Shown one piece after another: positions 6,235 to 10,696 of a stretch of DNA of 11,547 bases. Origin of the DNA: CAZHDI01 sp964531285 (GTDB taxonomy: Bacteria; Pseudomonadota; Alphaproteobacteria; JAJFIK01); assembly GCA_964531285.1 (NCBI GenBank), contig CAZHDI010000105.1, forward strand, positions 1-11,547, read 5' to 3'. The translations under genes and the position numbers were made by a program. The notes beneath the pieces were generated by a model. The model was not told the origin of the DNA. It saw nothing but the letters and a program-made list of their open reading frames with translations, and made no database searches. Position 1 is the stretch's first letter, and each line of letters starts with the position of its first letter.

Positions 6235-6558
6235 ATGACGGTGAAGGTCAAATTCAAGAAGGGCGATCAGGTGCTGGTGCGCACCGGGCGCGACAAGGGC
6301 AAGAAGGGCGAAGTCCTGAAGGTCCTCCCGCGCGAGAACCGGGCGATCGTCCAGGGCGTGAACATGGTGACCCGTCACCAGCGCCAGACCCAGCGCGAGC
6401 AGGGCGGCCTGGTGAACAAGGAAGCCTCCATTGAACTGTCGAACCTGGCGCATATCGACCCCAAATCGGGCGAGGCGACGCGGGTCGGCTACAAGACCCT
6501 GGACGACGGACGCAAGGTCCGGTTTGCCAAGAAATCCGGGGAGGTGATCGATGTCTGA
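6235..6558 (+). CDS. rplX: 50S ribosomal protein L24
   Basis: L24 starts 50S assembly together with L3 and lies near the tunnel exit. The product is 107 aa (E. coli 104). The KOW motif is clear at about residues 8-35, with KKGDQVLVRTGRDKGKKGEV. The later segment NMVTRHQRQTQREQGGLVNKE is also typical. AAGGAAG at 6221-6227 precedes the ATG. The 3' end overlaps rplE by eight bases, and the rplE binding site lies within its last codons. Confidence 0.98.
   Translation: MTVKVKFKKGDQVLVRTGRDKGKKGEVLKVLPRENRAIVQGVNMVTRHQRQTQREQGGLVNKEASIELSNLAHIDPKSGEATRVGYKTLDDGRKVRFAKKSGEVIDV
6540..6547 (+). promoter_or_regulatory. GGAGGTGA ribosome binding site for rplE inside rplX
   Basis: GGAGGTGA is a full 8-nt complement of the 16S rRNA 3' end. 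It ends three bases before the rplE ATG at 6551 and lies inside the rplX coding sequence. It is the strongest such site in the window. In E. coli the L24-L5 junction is the region bound by repressor S8; I cannot show a matching RNA structure here. Confidence 0.8.
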
Positions 6559-7108
6559 AGACAAATACATCCCGCGCCTCAAGACCGAGTATCGCGAGGC
6601 CATCCGTGCGCAGATGCTGGAGAAGTTCAGCTATGCCAACGCGATGATGGTGCCGCGCCTCGACAAGGTGGTCCTCAATATGGGCGTCGGCGAAGCGACC
6701 CAGGACACCAAGAAAGTTCAGTCGGCCTATGCCGACATGCAGGCGATCGCCGGACAAAAGCCGGTGATCACCCGGGCCAAGAAATCCATCGCGGGTTTCA
6801 AGGTGCGCGAAAACATGCCGCTGGGCGTGAAAGTGACCCTGCGCCGCGACCGGATGTATGAATTCGTGGACCGCCTGGTGACGATCGCCCTGCCGCGGGT
6901 GCGGGACTTCCGCGGGCTGAATGCCAAGAGCTTCGACGGCCGCGGCAACTATGCGATGGGCGTGAAGGAGCACATCATCTTCCCCGAGATCAATTACGAC
7001 AAGGTCGACAAGATCTGGGGCATGGATGTGATCGTGTGCACGACCGCTCAAAACGATGACGAAGCGCGGGAACTCCTGCGTCTGTTCAAGTTCCCGTTCG
7101 CGCAGTGA
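6551..7108 (+). CDS. rplE: 50S ribosomal protein L5
   Basis: L5 binds 5S rRNA and contacts P-site tRNA and the 30S protein S13. The product is 185 aa (E. coli 179). Landmarks are PRLDKVVLNMGVGEA (35-49), TRAKKSIAGFKVRENMPLGV (75-94), LPRVRDFRGLNAKSFDGRGN and the late EHIIFPEINYDKV. The start ATG at 6551 is fixed by GGAGGTGA at 6540-6547 and gives the expected SEDKYIPRLKTEYRE opening. Its first eight bases overlap rplX in another frame, so the pair is probably translationally coupled. A 45-nt gap with a hairpin follows before rpsN. Confidence 0.99.
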   Translation: MSEDKYIPRLKTEYREAIRAQMLEKFSYANAMMVPRLDKVVLNMGVGEATQDTKKVQSAYADMQAIAGQKPVITRAKKSIAGFKVRENMPLGVKVTLRRDRMYEFVDRLVTIALPRVRDFRGLNAKSFDGRGNYAMGVKEHIIFPEINYDKVDKIWGMDVIVCTTAQNDDEARELLRLFKFPFAQ

Positions 7109-7131
7109 GGCGCGGGCGCTAGAAATGACAA

Positions 7132-7144
7132 CCACCGACGGTGG
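7132..7144 (+). promoter_or_regulatory. 5-bp hairpin reaching into the rpsN ribosome binding site
   Basis: CCACC (7132-7136) pairs with GGTGG (7140-7144) around the loop GAC. The 3' arm shares GG (7143-7144) with the rpsN binding site GGAGGAG (7143-7149). When folded, part of the site would be masked. The stem is short, and the remaining AGGAG (7145-7149) stays free, so any effect may be small. Confidence 0.4.
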
Positions 7145-7153
7145 AGGAGTGCT

Positions 7154-7459
7154 ATGGCCAAAAAAGGCGCCATGGAAAAGAACAAGAAGCGGATCAAGCT
7201 GGCGAAGAAGTTCGCCGGCAAGCGTGAGCGGCTGAAGGCGATTGCCAATAATGCCGATCTTCCGCCGGAGGAGCGTTTCGCGGCGCGGCTCAAGCTGGCC
7301 GAGTTGCCGCGCAATGCCAATCCGACCCGCATCATGAACCGGTGTGACGTAACCGGCCGTCCGCACGCGTATCACCGCAAGATGAGAATGTCGCGGATCG
7401 CGCTGCGGGAGTTGGGATCGCAAGGCCTTGTGCCCGGCCTTGTGAAGTCGAGCTGGTAA
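7154..7459 (+). CDS. rpsN: 30S ribosomal protein S14, long zinc-free form
   Basis: S14 sits in the 30S head beside S3, S10 and S19. The product is 101 aa, the same length as the E. coli protein, and has one cysteine only (in NRCDVTGRPHAY), so it is the long form without the CxxC...CxxC zinc ribbon of the short paralogue. Zinc-dependent paralogue switching therefore does not concern this copy. The conserved end reads MSRIALRELGSQGLVPGLVKSSW. The binding site GGAGGAG (7143-7149) is strong but partly within a small hairpin. rpsH follows after 20 nt. Confidence 0.99.
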   Translation: MAKKGAMEKNKKRIKLAKKFAGKRERLKAIANNADLPPEERFAARLKLAELPRNANPTRIMNRCDVTGRPHAYHRKMRMSRIALRELGSQGLVPGLVKSSW

Positions 7460-7479
7460 GGGCAAGCAGGATCAAGACG

Positions 7480-7878
7480 ATGACGATGACCGATCCTTTG
7501 GGCGATATGCTCACGCGGATTCGCAACGGACAGATGCGGCGCAAGTCGAAGATTTCGACGCCGGCCTCGAAGCTGCGCGAGCATGTGCTCGGCGTGCTCG
7601 AGCGTGAAGGCTATATCCGCGGCTATATGCGCGTCGAAGCCGTGGGCAGCTTTCCCGAGTTCGAAATTGAATTGAAATACTATGAGGGCGATCCGGTGAT
7701 CTCCGAGATCAAGCGGGTCTCCAAGCCGGGCCGTCGGGTGTATTCCTCGATCGGCGACTTGGCGCGTGTGCGCAACGGCATGGGCATTTCGATCCTCTCC
7801 ACGCCCAAGGGCGTGATGTCGGATCACGATGCCCGGACCGAGAATGTCGGCGGTGAGGTTTTGTGTACCGTCTACTGA
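7480..7878 (+). CDS. rpsH: 30S ribosomal protein S8
   Basis: S8 binds helix 21 of 16S rRNA and in E. coli represses the spc operon by binding mRNA near the L5 start. The product is 132 aa (E. coli 130). MTMTDPLGDMLTRIRNGQ is the family start. SKPGRRVYSS (about 81-90), the loop NGMGISILSTPKGVMSDHDA and the C-terminal VGGEVLCTVY are the RNA-binding hallmarks. The first of two ATGs (7480 rather than 7486) is chosen because the family has M-x-M-x-DP and GCAGGA (7466-7471) is eight bases upstream. The gap to rplF is 42 nt and contains a GGAA-loop hairpin. Confidence 0.99.
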   Translation: MTMTDPLGDMLTRIRNGQMRRKSKISTPASKLREHVLGVLEREGYIRGYMRVEAVGSFPEFEIELKYYEGDPVISEIKRVSKPGRRVYSSIGDLARVRNGMGISILSTPKGVMSDHDARTENVGGEVLCTVY

Positions 7879-7885
7879 TGAAGGC

Positions 7886-7901
7886 CGGCCGGGAACGGCC
7901 G
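7886..7901 (+). other. 6-bp hairpin with GGAA tetraloop in the rpsH-rplF gap
   Basis: CGGCCG (7886-7891) pairs with CGGCCG (7896-7901) and closes the GNRA-type loop GGAA. It lies seven nt after the rpsH stop and just before the rplF binding site GGAGTGA (7908-7914). A near copy of this hairpin is at 9452-9467. GNRA loops make such stems unusually stable; a role in mRNA protection or processing is inference. Confidence 0.55.
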
Positions 7902-7920
7902 CTGTCCGGAGTGAGAAACC

Positions 7921-8454
7921 ATGTCTCGTATCGGTAAGGCCCCCATCGCGATCCCCAGCGGCGTGACCGTCACGCTGGATGGGCAGACCGTGAAGGTGAA
8001 GGGGCCAAAGGGTGAGTTGGAGCTGACGCTGGTCGACGATGTGACCGTCGAGCAGGGTGACGAGGGCCTTGTGATCAGGCCTGCCAGTGAGGAAACGCGC
8101 GCGCGTGCCATGTGGGGCATGCAGCGGACTCTGGTGGCCAATATGGTCGAGGGCGTCACCCAGGGCTTTACCAGGGAGATGGAGATAAACGGCGTGGGCT
8201 ATCGCGCGGCGGTGCAGGGCAAGAACCTGCAGCTCCAGCTTGGGTTCTCCCATGATGTGCTTTATCCGATCCCGGACGGCATCCAGATCGCCTGCGCCAA
8301 GCCGACCCAGATCACGATTTCCGGGATCGACAAGCAGCGCGTCGGTCAGGTGGCCGCCGAGATCCGCGCCTATCGTCCGCCTGAGCCCTATAAGGGCAAG
8401 GGCGTTAAATACGCTGATGAGTACATCTTCCGGAAGGAAGGCAAGAAGAAATGA
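7921..8454 (+). CDS. rplF: 50S ribosomal protein L6
   Basis: L6 lies near the factor-binding site and the sarcin-ricin loop. The product is 177 aa, equal to E. coli L6. It has the usual two copies of an RNA-binding alpha/beta fold. MSRIGKAPIAIPSGVTV opens the first, and the C-terminal half holds GVGYRAAVQGKNLQLQLGFS and the signature RAYRPPEPYKGKGVKYADEY. The binding site GGAGTGA (7908-7914) precedes the ATG by six bases. The stop overlaps the start of rplR by four bases (ATGA). Confidence 0.99.
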   Translation: MSRIGKAPIAIPSGVTVTLDGQTVKVKGPKGELELTLVDDVTVEQGDEGLVIRPASEETRARAMWGMQRTLVANMVEGVTQGFTREMEINGVGYRAAVQGKNLQLQLGFSHDVLYPIPDGIQIACAKPTQITISGIDKQRVGQVAAEIRAYRPPEPYKGKGVKYADEYIFRKEGKKK

Positions 8455-8813
8455 GCCAGGGCAAAGCCAATTTCGACCGCCGTAAGGGGCGGACCCGGAC
8501 GAAAATCCGCAAGACCGCCAATGGGCGTCCGCGTCTGTCGGTGTTCCGGTCGGCCAACCACATCTATGCGCAGGTTATCGACGATATGTCGGGGCGCACG
8601 GTGGCTGCGGCATCGACCATCGAAAAAGAGGTGCGCGAGGCCGGGACCTTTGGCGGCAATTGCGACGCGGCCGGTCTTGTCGGCAAGAAGATTGCCGAGC
8701 GGGCGATCGCGGCCGGCGTGTCGGCGGTCATTTTCGACCGGGGTGGATATCTGTTTCATGGCCGCGTGAAGGCGCTGGCCGAGGCGGCACGCGAGGGCGG
8801 CCTCAAGTTCTGA
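8451..8813 (+). CDS. rplR: 50S ribosomal protein L18
   Basis: L18 brings 5S rRNA to the 50S together with L5. The product is 120 aa (E. coli 117). A basic N-terminus (DRRKGRTRTKIRKT) for 5S binding is followed by RPRLSVFRSANHIYAQVIDD and, near the end, FDRGGYLFHGRVKALAEAAR, all standard. The ATG overlaps the rplF stop (ATGA), with AAGGAAG at 8434-8440 upstream, so coupling is likely. A 64-nt gap with an imperfect hairpin separates it from rpsE. Confidence 0.98.
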   Translation: MSQGKANFDRRKGRTRTKIRKTANGRPRLSVFRSANHIYAQVIDDMSGRTVAAASTIEKEVREAGTFGGNCDAAGLVGKKIAERAIAAGVSAVIFDRGGYLFHGRVKALAEAAREGGLKF

Positions 8814-8820
8814 CGATTAA

Positions 8821-8857
8821 GTCCGGGTGCGGTGCATCGGCGCCGCGTGATCCGGAC
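8821..8857 (+). other. Two-helix hairpin in the rplR-rpsE gap
   Basis: GTCCGG (8821-8826) pairs with CCGGAC (8852-8857), and inside it GCGG (8829-8832) pairs with CCGC (8843-8846) around a 10-nt loop. It fills the gap up to just before the rpsE binding site (AAGAAAGGA, 8861-8869). No T-run follows, so it is not a clear terminator. It might be an mRNA stability or processing element. Confidence 0.45.
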
Positions 8858-8877
8858 AGGAAGAAAGGATCGGGATC

Positions 8878-9444
8878 GTGGCACGTGGAGATCGCGGAGA
8901 TCGCGAAGATCGCGATAGCGAATTTGTCGACAAGCTCGTGCACATCAACCGTGTGGCGAAAGTGGTGAAGGGCGGCCGCCGGTTCGGTTTTGCCGCGTTG
9001 GTCGTGCTGGGTGACCAGAAGGGCCGGGTCGGCTTCGGCCATGGTAAGGCCCGCGAGGTGCCCGAGGCGATCCGCAAGGCCACCGACAGCGCCAAGCGCA
9101 ACATGATCCGTGTGCCGCTGCGCGAGGGCCGGACGCTGCATCATGACATCGAGGGCCGTCACGGCGCCGGTAAGGTCGTGCTGCGGGCGGCGCCGGCCGG
9201 GACCGGCATCATCGCCGGCGGTCCGATGCGGGCGGTGTTCGAGACACTGGGCGTCCAGGACGTGGTCGCCAAGTCGCTCGGGACCTCGAACCCCTATAAT
9301 ATGGTGCGCGCCACGTTCGATGCGCTCAAGCGCGAGGTGAGCCCGCGCCAGATCGCTGCCAAGCGCGGCAAAAAGGTCAGCGAGATTATCGCGCGCCGGA
9401 CCGACGCACCGTCCGAGGCGCAGACCGAAGGCGCCGTGGAGTAA
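8878..9444 (+). CDS. rpsE: 30S ribosomal protein S5 (GTG start)
   Basis: S5 is needed for decoding accuracy and lies by the mRNA entry channel. The product is 188 aa (E. coli 167). The first 14 residues are low complexity (ARGDRGDREDRDSE), encoded by a 9-bp tandem repeat. The double-stranded-RNA-like domain follows with VVKGGRRFGFAALVVLGDQK (29-48), the region where spectinomycin resistance maps in E. coli, then GRVGFGHGKAREVPEAIRKA. The C-terminal domain holds APAGTGIIAGGPMRAVFETL (105-124). The tail beyond about 170 is variable. The GTG at 8878 is supported by AAGAAAGGA (8861-8869) with an 8-base spacer and by the A-R-G/x opening usual in alphaproteobacteria. Confidence 0.97.
   Translation: MARGDRGDREDRDSEFVDKLVHINRVAKVVKGGRRFGFAALVVLGDQKGRVGFGHGKAREVPEAIRKATDSAKRNMIRVPLREGRTLHHDIEGRHGAGKVVLRAAPAGTGIIAGGPMRAVFETLGVQDVVAKSLGTSNPYNMVRATFDALKREVSPRQIAAKRGKKVSEIIARRTDAPSEAQTEGAVE
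8889..8915 (+). repeat. Three tandem copies of a 9-bp repeat (AGATCGCGR) at the rpsE 5' end
   Basis: Copies are AGATCGCGG (8889-8897), AGATCGCGA (8898-8906) and AGATCGCGA (8907-8915). They are in phase with the reading frame and encode the GDR/GDR/EDR string of the S5 N-terminus, so copy number could vary without a frameshift. Confidence 0.8.
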
Positions 9445-9451
9445 TGACCGG

Positions 9452-9467
9452 CGGCCCGGAAGGGCCG
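9452..9467 (+). terminator. GGAA-tetraloop hairpin with short T-tract between rpsE and rpmD (weak terminator-like)
   Basis: CGGCCC (9452-9457) pairs with GGGCCG (9462-9467) around GGAA, and TTT (9468-9470) follows. The shape is that of a short intrinsic terminator, but the T-tract is only three long and essential genes lie downstream, so full termination is unlikely. It resembles the hairpin at 7886-7901 in stem and loop. Partial termination, pausing or RNA stability are possible roles. Confidence 0.45.
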
Positions 9468-9482
9468 TTTGATCGTGGAAAG

Positions 9483-9487
9483 AAGGA
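9483..9487 (+). promoter_or_regulatory. AAGGA ribosome binding site that fixes the long rpmD start
   Basis: AAGGA ends eight bases before ATG 9496. Residues 2-57 of the product contain no Met, Val or Leu, so no ATG, GTG or TTG codon exists in frame between this start and the L30 core. The extension must therefore be translated if L30 is made. Confidence 0.8.
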
Positions 9488-9495
9488 AGACCGGC

Positions 9496-9843
9496 ATGGC
9501 CGAGGACACCAAGGCGCCTGAGACGGCTGCCGAAACGGACGCCGCCGCGGCGGCGGAGCCGAAACCGGCTGCGAAAAAGACGGCTGCCAAGAAGACGGCG
9601 GCCAAGAAGACTGCCGCCAAGACGGCTGCGAAGAAAGAGCCCAAGCCTGCGCCGACCGGTAAAACGGTTACGGTCGAGCAGATCGGCAGCGGCATTCGCC
9701 AGCCCGCCGATCAGCGCGCGACGCTTGTGGGCCTGGGGCTTAACAAAATGCATCGGCGCCGGACGCTCGAAGACACGCCGGCGGTGCGCGGGATGATCAA
9801 GAAAGTCGCGCATCTGGTGCGGATTGTCGAAGAACAGGCGTGA
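9496..9843 (+). CDS. rpmD: 50S ribosomal protein L30 with histone-H1-like N-terminal extension
   Basis: L30 is normally a protein of about 60 aa on the 50S surface near 5S rRNA contacts. This product has 115 aa. Residues 56-115 are a full L30, from KTVTVEQIGSGIRQPADQ through LVGLGLNKMHRRRTLEDTPA to VAHLVRIVEEQA. The first 55 residues are extra. Residues 1-22 are acidic and Ala-rich (EDT, ETAAETDAAAAAE), and residues 23-50 are basic with three AKKTA units (26-40), then AKTA and AKK, and a KEPKPAPTG linker. This resembles the Lys/Ala/Pro tails of histone H1 and of bacterial H1-like or HupB-type proteins. Start: ATG 9496 with AAGGA at 9483-9487; an earlier in-frame TTG (9469) lacks such a site. 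The extension is likely disordered and RNA-binding; this is inference. Confidence 0.96.
   Translation: MAEDTKAPETAAETDAAAAAEPKPAAKKTAAKKTAAKKTAAKTAAKKEPKPAPTGKTVTVEQIGSGIRQPADQRATLVGLGLNKMHRRRTLEDTPAVRGMIKKVAHLVRIVEEQA
9571..9636 (+). repeat. Degenerate 15-bp tandem repeat coding for AKKTA units in rpmD
   Basis: From residue 26 the codons run through three AKKTA units of 15 bp each (9571-9585, 9586-9600, 9601-9615), a shortened AKTA unit (9616-9627) and AKK (9628-9636). Lysine codons are mostly AAG and alanine codons vary (GCG, GCT, GCC), so the copies have diverged at third positions. This suggests an old expansion kept for its amino-acid pattern. Confidence 0.8.
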
Positions 9844-9888
9844 GCCTTGGAGAACCGCGCCCGAGCGGCAGCGGTGAAGGAGTAGATC

Positions 9889-10428
9889 ATGCGTCTCAAT
9901 CAACTGGCCGATAATGCGGGCGCCCGGAAGGGGCGGATGCGTGTGGGCCGCGGGATCGGGTCCGGCAAGGGCAAGACCGGCGGGCGCGGCGTGAAGGGAC
10001 AGAAGTCCCGGTCGGGCGTCGCGATCAAAGGCTTCGAAGGCGGCCAGATGCCGCTCCATATGCGCCTGCCCAAGCGCGGCTTTAACAAGCCGAACCGTTT
10101 GGCTTATGCCGAGGTCAATCTGCGCTCCATTCAGGCCGCGATCGATGCCGGGAAGCTGGACGGCAAGGCCGCGATCACGGCGGAGGCCATGATCAAGGCG
10201 GGGCTGGTGCGCCGGGAACTCGACGGCATCCGGCTGCTGGGCGATGGCGCTTTGTCGGCCGGGATCACCATCGAGGTTGCCGGGGCCTCCAAGCCGGCGC
10301 TTGAGGCGGTCGAGAAGGCCGGCGGCACGGTAACCATGCTCGGGCCGGTGCCGGAGCGGCGCCGCAAGGGCGGGTTCAACGGCAATAAAAAGCTGGCGGC
10401 TAAGGCCGCCGCAGGCGCGGACGCGTAA
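9889..10428 (+). CDS. rplO: 50S ribosomal protein L15
   Basis: L15 binds 23S rRNA late in assembly. The product is 179 aa (E. coli 144). The long N-terminal rRNA-binding extension is rich in Gly and basic residues: KGRMRVGRGIGSGKGKTGGR, then GVKGQKSRSG and FEGGQMPLHMRLPKRGF. The globular C-terminal domain has LLGDGALSAGITIEVAGASK. The last 20 residues or so (NKKLAAKAAAGADA) are an Ala-rich tail. AAGGAG (9877-9882) precedes the ATG by six bases. In the preceding 45-nt gap ACCGC (9854-9858) can pair with GCGGT (9871-9875), a weak stem. A 268-nt non-coding region follows, so rplO is the last gene before a clear break. Confidence 0.98.
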   Translation: MRLNQLADNAGARKGRMRVGRGIGSGKGKTGGRGVKGQKSRSGVAIKGFEGGQMPLHMRLPKRGFNKPNRLAYAEVNLRSIQAAIDAGKLDGKAAITAEAMIKAGLVRRELDGIRLLGDGALSAGITIEVAGASKPALEAVEKAGGTVTMLGPVPERRRKGGFNGNKKLAAKAAAGADA

Positions 10429-10696
10429 GATCGCGACCGGAGCGTTGCGCTCCGGCCACTGGCCCTCTTGCGGTCGAGTGCCCATATGGGGCTTGATGGA
10501 CGGGGCAGAGAGGGGACGCGCCGGGGCAGTCCGACCCGGCGCCCAGACGCGCACTCTGTGACCGCGGATCCGGGGCGCGATTCCCCGGGAGATCATCGCC
10601 CGGACCGGCTTGGCCGGCTCCCGAATGCGCTCAATGGCCATCGGCACTGGGGTCGCAGGCACCGGGCAGGTATCAATCGAGACGGGGTGACGCTCC
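10429..10696 (+). promoter_or_regulatory. 268-nt rplO-secY gap with four tandem hairpins (candidate secY leader)
   Basis: No gene is visible here. Four hairpins stand in a row: 10437-10444 with 10448-10455 (8 bp, loop TTG, nine nt after the rplO stop), 10518-10525 with 10535-10542 (8 bp, 9-nt loop), 10570-10575 with 10583-10588 (6 bp, 7-nt loop), and 10605-10609 with 10613-10617 (5 bp, loop TTG). The first could end or protect the rplO transcript, though no T-run follows. I found no credible -35/-10 pair. CCCATATGGG (10481-10490) is a 10-bp palindrome. The secY binding site GGGGTGA is at 10684-10690. In E. coli the rplO-secY junction is only a few bases, so a structured gap of this size invites a regulatory reading, but base composition (GC-rich) also favours chance stems. 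Confidence 0.5.
10437..10455 (+). terminator. 8-bp hairpin just after rplO
   Basis: CCGGAGCG (10437-10444) pairs perfectly with CGCTCCGG (10448-10455) around TTG, nine nt after the rplO stop codon. The sequence that follows (CCACTGGCCCTCTTG) has no T-run, so it is terminator-like in place but not in form. It may mark the 3' end or a processing point of the spc transcript. Confidence 0.45.

Noticed and set aside
6254..7465. Antisense open frame of 403 codons opposite rplX-rplE-rpsN
   Set aside because: Shadow of three conserved ribosomal genes; composition typical of antisense reading, no binding site or domain.
9469..9495. TTG start that would extend L30 by a further nine residues
   Set aside because: It lies in the T-tract of a hairpin and has no binding site, while ATG 9496 has AAGGA at 8 bases.
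10481..10490. CCCATATGGG palindrome as a regulator operator
   Set aside because: A single 10-bp palindrome in GC-rich DNA without a second copy or promoter nearby is not enough.
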